Virus record (IMG/VR): IMGVR_UViG_3300022864_000019
Span: 1-20,381 of that record
Source of the DNA: a virus
Direction: 5' to 3' (one strand)
Length of the DNA: 20,381 nt
The notes beneath the pieces were generated by a model. It worked only from the letters and a program-made list of their open reading frames with translations. It made no database searches and had not been told where the DNA came from. Shown here piece after piece: positions 1 through 5,254 of this stretch. Position numbers and translations under genes: made by a program. Within the stretch, counting starts at the first letter, position 1; the number at the start of each line of letters is the position of its first letter.

Positions 1-1
1 A

Positions 2-115
2 AAAATCAAAAGGTTTGGATGGGAAGGAATTATAAGAAAAGGAAATTTTTATTTAAAAATGCCAAGTGGCAAATATTTTAGCGTTAATAGTTTGTCGTAT
101 GTGGAGGGCAATTAA
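2..115 (+). CDS. C-terminal end of an upstream phage gene (partial)
   Basis: This frame is open from the left edge and stops at TAA 113-115, directly against the GTG of the next gene. The 37 visible residues include KGNFYLKMPSGKYFSV. A basic stretch followed by a K/R-x-PSG-K/R pattern recalls the C-terminal end of some phage family A DNA polymerases, but the fragment is too short to assign. I prefer this frame to the other open one (1-81) because it runs to the next start codon with zero spacing, matching the packing elsewhere. The start lies outside the window. Confidence 0.5.
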   Translation, partial: KIKRFGWEGIIRKGNFYLKMPSGKYFSVNSLSYVEGN

Positions 116-685
116 GTGAAGAAGAAGATAATACTTGACCTTTGTGGAGGAACTGGTAGTTGGAGCTTACCTTATAGGGAGGCAGGTTATGATGTGCGGA
201 TAATTACCTACCCTTTAGAAGATGTGCGGTTTTTTGAGAAGTATCCTAAGTTAGAGATATATGGGGTACTAGCTGCTCCTCCATGTACTGTATTTTCATT
301 AGCTGGTAACCGGTGGAAGAGGACAAGGGAAGAGATGATTGAGGGAATAAGTGTGGTTGATGCCTGTATAAGAATTGTCCATGTTTACAAGCCGAAATGG
401 TGGGCTTTAGAAAATCCGGTCGGTAAATTAGTCCGCTTTTTAGGAAAGCCTAAAATGTATTTTCAGCCATATCATTATGGAGATAAATACAGTAAGAGGA
501 CTGCCTTGTGGGGTGAATTTAATATCCCGGAGAAGAATATAGTTAATCCAATCCCTCCAAAAGCTAAAGGCAAGCCCGACTGGCACCATAACTGTATCGG
601 TAAACCGAAGGGAATGGATAGGATGACTTGGCGGTCAATGACACCTAAAGGCTTTGCTAAAGTATTTTATGAGGCAAACAAATGA
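116..685 (+). CDS. Short C5-cytosine DNA methyltransferase-like protein
   Basis: Resembles the catalytic core of C5-cytosine DNA methyltransferases, which transfer a methyl group from S-adenosylmethionine to cytosine. Visible motifs are a SAM-binding motif I, LDLCGGTGSWS (residues 7-17), a motif IV-like PPC with the candidate catalytic cysteine (55-57) followed by TVFSLAG, and an ENP tripeptide (99-101) where classical enzymes have ENV. At 189 aa it is far shorter than usual family members (roughly 300-400 aa) and shows no obvious target-recognition domain or late motifs. It may be a minimal phage enzyme or a related SAM-dependent enzyme. The start is GTG with GGAGG at 102-106. The stop overlaps the next start (ATGA). 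It may protect phage DNA from host restriction, but no partner nuclease is visible. Confidence 0.7.
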   Translation: MKKKIILDLCGGTGSWSLPYREAGYDVRIITYPLEDVRFFEKYPKLEIYGVLAAPPCTVFSLAGNRWKRTREEMIEGISVVDACIRIVHVYKPKWWALENPVGKLVRFLGKPKMYFQPYHYGDKYSKRTALWGEFNIPEKNIVNPIPPKAKGKPDWHHNCIGKPKGMDRMTWRSMTPKGFAKVFYEANK

Positions 686-825
686 CTGAAAGACTCACCC
701 ACACCAGAGAAGATAGAGAAGACCCAAGGGATTATAAAAAGGAAAAGGGTAGGCACTACTCAGAGCAAACAGGGCATAAAAAAAGGGGTGAGGCTGCTAG
801 AGCAGAAAGGAAGGCAGAGGAATGA
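682..825 (+). CDS. Small charged hypothetical protein (47 aa)
   Basis: Unrecognised gene of 47 codons plus stop. It is joined by ATGA overlaps at both ends: its ATG overlaps the methyltransferase stop at 682-685, and its TGA (823-825) overlaps the next ATG at 822. A GAGG lies about 7 nt before the start. The product is almost entirely hydrophilic, rich in Arg, Lys, Glu and His, with no hydrophobic core segment, so it is probably disordered or nucleic-acid-binding. The double overlap is the main evidence that it is a real, translationally coupled gene. Confidence 0.6.
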   Translation: MTERLTHTREDREDPRDYKKEKGRHYSEQTGHKKRGEAARAERKAEE

Positions 826-1385
826 TAAGCCCAGCCTTAATGCTGTCTTGGATATGGGGAAGAAAAAGAAAACCCATGCCAGAATACCAATCACCTAATA
901 CCTGGTCTGACTATCTTTCTAAGAATAATGAGGTATTAGCATTACAAGAGGAACTGGTAGACACCTTTAATGGCAAGCAGATGAAGTTATACCGGAAGCT
1001 GAGAGAAAAAACACAAATGGCTAGCATGGCTAAGCCTTGGCAGGGAGAATATGCAAAACTATTTAATATACAAGATTATTTGATGGGGAAGCAGAAAGGA
1101 AGGTTAAAGATGACTAATAAAGCAAAACTTGACGATAAATTATTAAACGAAGTGATAGGAAAATTAGATGTTTTGATTGCTTCTATTGTAAATGTACCTA
1201 GTAGAAGTTACAGCAAATGGTTAGATAGAAGTGAAGAAGTTGATGAAATAATAGAAAAAGCTTTAAAAGACCAAGAAAAGGAATTGGTCAGGAATTTCAA
1301 GAAGTGGTTAAAAGGCAGGAACATAAATGCTAGGGAGAAAGATTTAATTAGGGGGTATTTTAATTCCCTGAAGAAAGGAAAGTAA
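822..1385 (+). CDS. Hypothetical protein (187 aa), helical and basic
   Basis: Unrecognised. The ATG overlaps the stop of the preceding 47-codon gene, and AAGGAAGG sits about 7 nt upstream. The protein is Lys/Glu-rich and looks mostly helical. A short hydrophobic/aromatic N-terminal patch (residues 1-13) is followed by a long charged helical region; there is no convincing membrane segment or catalytic motif. The C-terminus ends in a basic cluster. The next gene starts at the very next base after the TAA. It belongs to the block of small pre-terminase genes, which in phages often holds host-takeover or defence-evasion functions, but nothing here shows such a role. Confidence 0.7.
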   Translation: MISPALMLSWIWGRKRKPMPEYQSPNTWSDYLSKNNEVLALQEELVDTFNGKQMKLYRKLREKTQMASMAKPWQGEYAKLFNIQDYLMGKQKGRLKMTNKAKLDDKLLNEVIGKLDVLIASIVNVPSRSYSKWLDRSEEVDEIIEKALKDQEKELVRNFKKWLKGRNINAREKDLIRGYFNSLKKGK

Positions 1386-1520
1386 ATGAAAAAGAAGATT
1401 AAGAAAATAGGATCAAAAGACTTCTGGCTTGTCGGGATTACAACTAGAGATAAAAGAATAGGAATATTAAAGGATAAGATTAACGAGCTAGTAGAAAGGA
1501 AAAATGAAAAAGAAAGCTAA
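1386..1520 (+). CDS. Small hypothetical protein (44 aa)
   Basis: Unrecognised gene of 44 codons plus stop, starting at the base after the previous stop, with AAAGGA upstream. The product has a Lys-rich N-terminus, a short beta-like segment (FWLVGITT, residues 13-20) and a charged helical tail. Its last codons overlap the start of the next gene at 1504. Tight packing and a recognisable ribosome site support it; no function can be inferred. Confidence 0.55.
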   Translation: MKKKIKKIGSKDFWLVGITTRDKRIGILKDKINELVERKNEKES

Positions 1521-1665
1521 AGGAATAGTCTTTTCTAAAAAAGCTAATATGTGGATTTGTTACGAGAGCTTTAACGATACTAAGGAAAAAGACAAAGTAA
1601 AGTGGTTCTCTACTAAGAAAGAGGCGGAAGAATTTTTAAAGAAGGAGGATATAGATGAAAACTAA
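1504..1665 (+). CDS. Small protein resembling an AP2/Arm-type DNA-binding domain (53 aa)
   Basis: The 53-residue product has a basic N-terminus, a beta-type segment around MWICYESF (residues 16-23), then KWFSTKKEAEEFLKK (33-47). The pattern, a strand with aromatic residues followed by (K)WF-x-T-KKEAE-x-FL, resembles the three-stranded-sheet-plus-helix layout of AP2-like and integrase Arm-type DNA-binding domains. This is a by-eye resemblance only. The gene overlaps the previous one by 17 nt and the next by 11 nt. AGAAAGG lies just before the ATG with short spacing. A small DNA-binding regulator is possible but unproven. Confidence 0.55.
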   Translation: MKKKAKGIVFSKKANMWICYESFNDTKEKDKVKWFSTKKEAEEFLKKEDIDEN

Positions 1666-1954
1666 AAAAGAGTTAAGAGGGGAGTTTAGTGCTGTGTTAA
1701 AAAAGGCTTATATCCAAAAAGAGTCGGTTGATAATGTTAAGGATAAGAAGTTCACCGACCCAACAGGATACGAGTTTCTTGAAAGTTGGACTTGGTCTTG
1801 GTTTGAAAAGCAACTAAAAGCCCAAGAAAAGGAAGTGTTGGAGAGGGTAGAGAAAGAAGTCAGAAAGTCATTTAGCGATATATGGGACTCATCACTTTTA
1901 GGTAGCGAAGCGTTTATTTTTCTTCAAGATGTTTTATCCTCCCTAAAGAAATGA
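1655..1954 (+). CDS. Hypothetical protein (99 aa)
   Basis: Unrecognised. A good ribosome site (AAGGAGG at 1642-1648) precedes the ATG, which lies inside the end of the previous gene. The product is Lys/Glu-rich and probably helical. An aromatic patch at residues 42-51 (tryptophans and phenylalanine) precedes a charged amphipathic helix. The stop overlaps the next start as ATGA (1951-1954), implying coupled translation. It has exactly the same length as the following gene, but I see no convincing alignment between the two proteins. Confidence 0.65.
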   Translation: MKTKKELRGEFSAVLKKAYIQKESVDNVKDKKFTDPTGYEFLESWTWSWFEKQLKAQEKEVLERVEKEVRKSFSDIWDSSLLGSEAFIFLQDVLSSLKK

Positions 1955-2250
1955 AGATACCAACCATAAAGAAAGCAAACAAGGAGTTTGATAAGAGGTT
2001 TACGATAGCTGGTGCTTACCTATTGGAGGAGTTTGAAGGATTAGACCAAGATATGTTGCGAGTAGATGCTATCAAACAATTCTACCAAGACGAGATTTTG
2101 AAGATATTGGGGTATTTGGATATGGAGGATAAGGAAGCTAAGGGGGATATAAGTAGTACGATTGGGTGTGCTTTAGATGTAGGTATGTTGGCTGGTTGGA
2201 ATAGAGCAGTTAAGGAGTTAAAGAGTAAAATAGAAAGAATAAAGAAATGA
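1951..2250 (+). CDS. Hypothetical protein (99 aa)
   Basis: Unrecognised. It starts by ATGA overlap with the previous gene and ends by ATGA overlap with the next. No strong Shine-Dalgarno is visible, so translation probably depends on coupling. The product looks helical: a basic N-terminus, an acidic middle (residues 28-70), then a small-residue segment TIGCALDVGMLAGW (71-84) that could be an amphipathic helix, and a Lys-rich C-terminus. No catalytic motif is seen. Confidence 0.65.
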   Translation: MKIPTIKKANKEFDKRFTIAGAYLLEEFEGLDQDMLRVDAIKQFYQDEILKILGYLDMEDKEAKGDISSTIGCALDVGMLAGWNRAVKELKSKIERIKK

Positions 2251-2369
2251 ATAAACTTAAAGAACTAAAGTCTTGGCTTAAATGTAGATTTGAAACCAAG
2301 ATTTACAAAGAGGACTTAGAGGATATTGAGTGTATTATGAAGTCTAAAAAGAAGGCGAAGAAATGCTAG
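2247..2369 (+). CDS. Small hypothetical protein (40 aa)
   Basis: Unrecognised 40-codon gene starting by ATGA overlap (2247-2250) and ending 7 nt inside the next gene. The product is basic, with three cysteines (C13, C29 and the last residue, C40) and a helical, charged character. The Shine-Dalgarno is weak, so translation is probably coupled to the upstream gene. Support comes only from packing. Confidence 0.5.
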   Translation: MNKLKELKSWLKCRFETKIYKEDLEDIECIMKSKKKAKKC

Positions 2370-2506
2370 TCTGGTATCCTAAAGAACCGCTAATAGAGAG
2401 ATTGTCTAAAATCTGTAACCCTTTTTATAAGAAAGTAGCAAAGCGGAGGGAAAAGAAATACCTAAGATTTATTAAGAAGTTAAGGAAGGAGGTGAAGAAT
2501 GTTTAA
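2363..2506 (+). CDS. Small basic hypothetical protein (47 aa)
   Basis: Unrecognised 47-codon gene overlapping its neighbours on both sides (ATG at 2363 inside the previous gene; stop TAA 2504-2506 inside the next). The N-terminus begins MLVWYPKEPL. From residue 23 onward the chain is a strongly basic helix rich in Lys and Arg, consistent with nucleic-acid or membrane-surface contact. The end of this gene also carries the strong ribosome site AAGGAGG used by the membrane-protein gene. Confidence 0.5.
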   Translation: MLVWYPKEPLIERLSKICNPFYKKVAKRREKKYLRFIKKLRKEVKNV

Positions 2507-2663
2507 TACTATATTAGGATTGGCGATGATAGGAGCTACGTTCTTAGTGATACTATACCTAGGTGGGTTTTTATTATCCATAGTTGCCTTTGGAGTTTCA
2601 CTATTATTTGGTAGTATTTGCTGGTTGTTTGAAAAGATAAAGAAGTTATGGCAAGAAAATTAA
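2499..2663 (+). CDS. Small two-helix membrane protein (54 aa), holin-like by topology
   Basis: A 54-residue protein with two hydrophobic stretches, about residues 5-21 and 23-45, separated by a short Gly-containing turn (YLGG), then a charged amphipathic tail rich in Lys. This two-transmembrane hairpin with a charged C-terminus is the topology of small class II holins, though many small phage membrane proteins share it and no endolysin gene is visible nearby. It has one of the best ribosome sites in the small-gene block (AAGGAGG about 7 nt upstream) and overlaps the HNH gene by 16 nt. Alternatives are a superinfection-exclusion or other membrane effector. Confidence 0.6.
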   Translation: MFNTILGLAMIGATFLVILYLGGFLLSIVAFGVSLLFGSICWLFEKIKKLWQEN

Positions 2664-3028
2664 GTCTAAAAGGAGCTAAGAAGAAAGCTGATAAGGCTTG
2701 GTCTTTAGCAATTAGAAGAAAGAATGGTGGTCGTTGCGAAATTTGTAATTCAAGACCTGGTAATAATCCGCACCACGTTGTTGGCCGGAGGAATTACACT
2801 TTGAGATTTAACCAAAGGAATGGGGTTTTGTTATGTAGTTACCATCACACTTTTGGCCGTGATTCTGCTCATCAGAATAGTGTTTGGTTTCTTGAGTGGT
2901 TTAAGAAAACTAGACCAGCAGACTTTGAACATGTAAGGTCAGTAAAGAACCGAATAATTAAAAGAACAATTAAAGATTATGTTAAAATAGCAGAAGAACT
3001 GTCCCATGACGAAAAAACTAACCATTAA
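2648..3028 (+). CDS. HNH endonuclease
   Basis: A 126-residue HNH-type nuclease. A CEIC pair (C30, C33) and a second cluster LLCSYHH (C63, H66, H67) would hold a structural zinc. The HNH motif is seen as PHHVVGRRNY (H42-H43) with N58 and the terminal histidines. Small HNH enzymes of this type commonly sit next to terminase genes and can assist DNA cleavage during packaging by nicking or cutting with a divalent metal. Here the gene overlaps TerS by 23 nt, which favours a packaging role over a stray homing enzyme. The length is normal for the family. Confidence 0.85.
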   Translation: MARKLSLKGAKKKADKAWSLAIRRKNGGRCEICNSRPGNNPHHVVGRRNYTLRFNQRNGVLLCSYHHTFGRDSAHQNSVWFLEWFKKTRPADFEHVRSVKNRIIKRTIKDYVKIAEELSHDEKTNH

Positions 3029-3449
3029 GCAAAGCAAATTCCTTTCCGAATATTTTAAGACTGGCAATGGCACTAAGAGCGCAATGAAAGTCTATAATTG
3101 CAAGAATGTTTACTCTGCTCAAGCATTAGCAAGTGAAACCCTATCAAAACTTAAGGATGTTGTTAAAGTTATGATGGAAGCAAAGGGATTATCTCTTGGT
3201 AAGTTAGTTGATGTGGTTGGTGATGCTACCAAGGCAAACAAAGTTATATCTTCTCATACCGAGCCAGATTATGCAGTACCAGACCACCAAGTAAGACTAA
3301 AAGCGGTAGAGATTGCATCTAAGTGGTTGAAGTTAGAAGCACCATCAACGTTGATTCAGATAAATGTTAAGCCAATACTAGGAGGGAAAACAAATGTACA
3401 AGGAAGTAAAGGCGACGACCAAGTTGTTGAAATTAAAGAAACGAATTAG
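3006..3449 (+). CDS. terS: Terminase small subunit
   Basis: The N-terminus has the typical TerS helix-turn-helix pattern: LTIKQSKFLSEYFKTGNGTKSAM (given as residues 5-27), matching the LT-x-KQ-x-F...Y...GN-x-T-x-A signature of many phage small terminases. It recognises the packaging site on phage DNA and hands it to the large subunit. A central helical oligomerisation region and a variable C-terminus follow, and the total of 147 aa is normal. The gene overlaps the HNH gene by 23 nt and TerL by 56 nt in a different frame, so the three are co-translated. Confidence 0.85.
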   Translation: MTKKLTIKQSKFLSEYFKTGNGTKSAMKVYNCKNVYSAQALASETLSKLKDVVKVMMEAKGLSLGKLVDVVGDATKANKVISSHTEPDYAVPDHQVRLKAVEIASKWLKLEAPSTLIQINVKPILGGKTNVQGSKGDDQVVEIKETN

Positions 3450-4566
3450 AGGAGTAGCTGGTGGAACAGGCGCAAGCAAGACTGTTTCAATAATGCTGTG
3501 GTTAGTAGACAAGGCTCAGTCTAATAAAGGTAAGCTCATCTCCGTTGTATCAGAATCCTTTCCCCACCTTAAGAGAGGCGTTATCAGAGATTTCCGCAAT
3601 ATAATGGAAGAGCACGGTTATTGGTTAAGAGATAGTTGGAATAAGACTGACTACATCTACTCATTTCCTACCGGCTCTAAGATTGAGTTCTTTAGTGCAG
3701 ATCAGCCAGGGAAGGTGCGTGGACCTAGAAGGGATATACTCTTCATAAATGAAGCTAACAACATCTCCTACGAGACCTACACCCAACTGGAGATCAGAAG
3801 TAAAGAGTTAATATGGTTAGATTGGAATCCCGTATCTGAGTTCTGGTGGTACGAGGAGATACTGGGCAAGCAGGATGTAGACTTCTTAACCTTAACTTAT
3901 AAGGATAATCAAAGCCTAGACCCAAGGATTGTAAAAACGATTGAAGCGCGCAAAAGTAACAAGAACTGGTGGCGTGTATATGGATTGGGATTACTAGGTG
4001 AAGCCGAAGGTAGGATATTTACTGACTGGAAGATGATTGACAAAGTACCCCATGAGGCTAGACTAGAGCGCAATGGAATGGACTTTGGCTACTCTAATGA
4101 CCCTTCAAGCATAGTAGCGATACATAAGTATGATGGTGGGTTCATCTTAGATGAGATATTGCACCGCAAGGGTATGAGCAACAAGCAACTGGCTGACACC
4201 CTACTTAACGCAAGTAATACCCTAACAATAGCTGATAGTGCCGAGCCTAAGAGTATTGACGAGATACGAAGCTATGGGGTAAACATCCTCCCATCGCAGA
4301 AAGGGCAGGGTAGTGTGCTTCAGGGGATACAGTATGTCCAAGACCAAAGGATCAGCGTAACCAAGCGCAGTTTGAACATCATCAAGGCATATCGTAACTA
4401 CTTATGGGAAACTGACAAAGAAGGTAAGATCATCAATGTACCCGAACATACCTTTAGTGATGCAATGGATGCCGTTAGGTATGGACTAGAGAGCTTAAAG
4501 CCGACCGAGGATGTTGTGGATTTACCAGATGATACTGCTATGTTTAGTGAAGAAGGGATTTATTAG
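3394..4566 (+). CDS. terL: Terminase large subunit (packaging ATPase and nuclease)
   Basis: The DNA-packaging motor and headful or site-specific nuclease. The Walker A motif is GGTGASKT (residues 23-30) and the Walker B is DILFINEA (114-121) with the catalytic Glu. The C-terminal RNase H-like nuclease has acidic residues in MDFGYSNDP (D230), IADSAEP (D281) and HTFSDAMDAVRYG (D356, D359). The 390 aa length suits a short Terminase_3/6-type enzyme. The start at 3394 has AGGAGG upstream and lies 56 nt inside terS. TerL is followed after 6 nt by a small gene. This gene is the best phylogenetic marker in the window. Confidence 0.95.
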   Translation: MYKEVKATTKLLKLKKRIRGVAGGTGASKTVSIMLWLVDKAQSNKGKLISVVSESFPHLKRGVIRDFRNIMEEHGYWLRDSWNKTDYIYSFPTGSKIEFFSADQPGKVRGPRRDILFINEANNISYETYTQLEIRSKELIWLDWNPVSEFWWYEEILGKQDVDFLTLTYKDNQSLDPRIVKTIEARKSNKNWWRVYGLGLLGEAEGRIFTDWKMIDKVPHEARLERNGMDFGYSNDPSSIVAIHKYDGGFILDEILHRKGMSNKQLADTLLNASNTLTIADSAEPKSIDEIRSYGVNILPSQKGQGSVLQGIQYVQDQRISVTKRSLNIIKAYRNYLWETDKEGKIINVPEHTFSDAMDAVRYGLESLKPTEDVVDLPDDTAMFSEEGIY

Positions 4567-4572
4567 CTTATA

Positions 4573-4809
4573 ATGAAATATGGGATGATTTTTACTTGGT
4601 GGGAATTTAACGGAAAGAGAAAAAGACTACCTAGGGAGATAGTTTTTACTAAATATGGTGGGATTGACCGAAGGTACAAGTTTAACAAGGAGTTTCTTAA
4701 AAACAAGAAATGGAAGTACCGAGACCCTGTTTGGGAGATGTATGCCCCTAAGATAGTAAATAGTGTTTTTGAGCCGAATATAATGTTAGAGCAGTTAATG
4801 AAGAAATGA
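4573..4809 (+). CDS. Hypothetical protein (78 aa)
   Basis: Unrecognised. It starts 6 nt after terL without a visible Shine-Dalgarno, probably by coupling, and ends with an ATGA overlap to the next gene. The product is basic and rich in aromatic residues (many Trp, Tyr and Phe, particularly in the first 12 residues and residues 41-58), suggesting a small compact beta-containing fold. Position between terminase and portal is often occupied by small variable phage genes. No motif assigns a function. Confidence 0.65.
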   Translation: MKYGMIFTWWEFNGKRKRLPREIVFTKYGGIDRRYKFNKEFLKNKKWKYRDPVWEMYAPKIVNSVFEPNIMLEQLMKK

Positions 4810-5027
4810 GGTACGATCTAGTAATTAAAGAACACAATGTTAAGCCACATCTAGACCTAGAGAACGATATTAGAGCCAGGAAGGAGGGTTTATTTACTTT
4901 CGTATTACGAGTGAACAACGGATTTATTACTGATTACAACTTAATGGAGAATGTAGATGCTAAAAGAAAATATCCTGGAGTTGAGGAAGTTATTAGAGGA
5001 AAACTTGCCTCTTCATCTAATAATTGA
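4806..5027 (+). CDS. Small hypothetical protein (73 aa), paralogue of the next gene
   Basis: Unrecognised family, but it aligns with the following gene. H15-L16-x-L-E19-x-D-I22, G28-x-x-T31-F32, G39, then KRKY (53-56) and EE-x-x-R near the C-terminus match HL-x-I-E-x-E-I, G-x-x-T-F, G and RRKY...EE-x-x-R in the neighbour with the same spacing apart from one-residue gaps. The core probably forms two or three beta strands. It begins by ATGA overlap with the previous gene and overlaps its paralogue by 71 nt. The pair probably arose by tandem duplication. Confidence 0.65.
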   Translation: MRYDLVIKEHNVKPHLDLENDIRARKEGLFTFVLRVNNGFITDYNLMENVDAKRKYPGVEEVIRGKLASSSNN

Positions 5028-5175
5028 AAGAGAGATTGAACAATCGCCTTACGGGCAAATGACCTTTAATGTTACTATTAAGGGCGGTAGGGCTGATCTA
5101 AAGACTCTAAATATAGTTAAAAGCAGAAGAAGGAAATATAAGATGCCAAAGGCAGAAGAACTTGACAGAATCTAG
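4957..5175 (+). CDS. Small hypothetical protein (72 aa), paralogue of the previous gene
   Basis: Unrecognised family. GGAGA (4946-4950) lies 6 nt before the ATG. The gene overlaps its paralogue by 71 nt in another frame. Shared positions are H20-L21-x-I-E24, I27, G33, T36-F37, G44, L51, V54, RRKY (58-61) and EE-x-x-R at the end. The extra N-terminal helix (residues 1-18) was built from sequence that also encodes the C-terminus of the upstream paralogue, so that part is overprinted rather than duplicated. The final codons contain the -35 box of the promoter at 5162-5190. Confidence 0.65.
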   Translation: MLKENILELRKLLEENLPLHLIIEREIEQSPYGQMTFNVTIKGGRADLKTLNIVKSRRRKYKMPKAEELDRI

Positions 5176-5190
5176 CAGTCATGTTAGTCT
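5162..5190 (+). promoter_or_regulatory. Putative sigma70-type promoter with extended -10
   Basis: A perfect -35 TTGACA (5162-5167), a 17-nt spacer, and a weaker -10 TAGTCT (5185-5190) preceded by TGT (extended -10 TGn). The predicted transcription start is near 5197. A CTAGCA/TGCTAG inverted repeat (5172-5177 and 5193-5198) brackets the -10 and could be an operator. The transcript would meet a strong terminator only about 50 nt later (5220-5245). The element at 18692-18786 has the same order of parts. Confidence 0.5.
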
Positions 5191-5219
5191 TTTGCTAGCT
5201 TAAACACTTAAGTTGGTGT

Positions 5220-5245
5220 GGCGCTCCCAGGTGGGGCGCTTTTTT
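5220..5245 (+). terminator. Intrinsic terminator or attenuator before the portal gene
   Basis: A GC-rich hairpin, 5221-5227 pairing with 5233-5239 (7 bp, one G-U), with a 5-nt loop and a run of six T (5240-5245). It is preceded by a small perfect hairpin, CTTAA-ACAC-TTAAG (5199-5212). It ends 9 nt before the portal ATG, so expression of the whole head operon must either read through it or be antiterminated. Confidence 0.75.
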
Positions 5246-5254
5246 AATGAAACA

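Noticed and set aside
1-81. Alternative open frame at the left edge ending at TAG 79-81
   Set aside because: It stops 34 nt before the next gene, whereas the chosen frame ends directly at the next start and has a more protein-like sequence.
4569-4574. TATAAT just after the terL stop as a promoter
   Set aside because: No -35 and no TGn lie upstream, and the site overlaps the start codon of the next gene, so the transcript would begin inside it.
5213-5254. Longer portal start at TTG 5213
   Set aside because: It would put the hairpin and T-run of a strong terminator inside the coding region, and the extra residues are not portal-like. ATG 5255 is the first ATG in frame.
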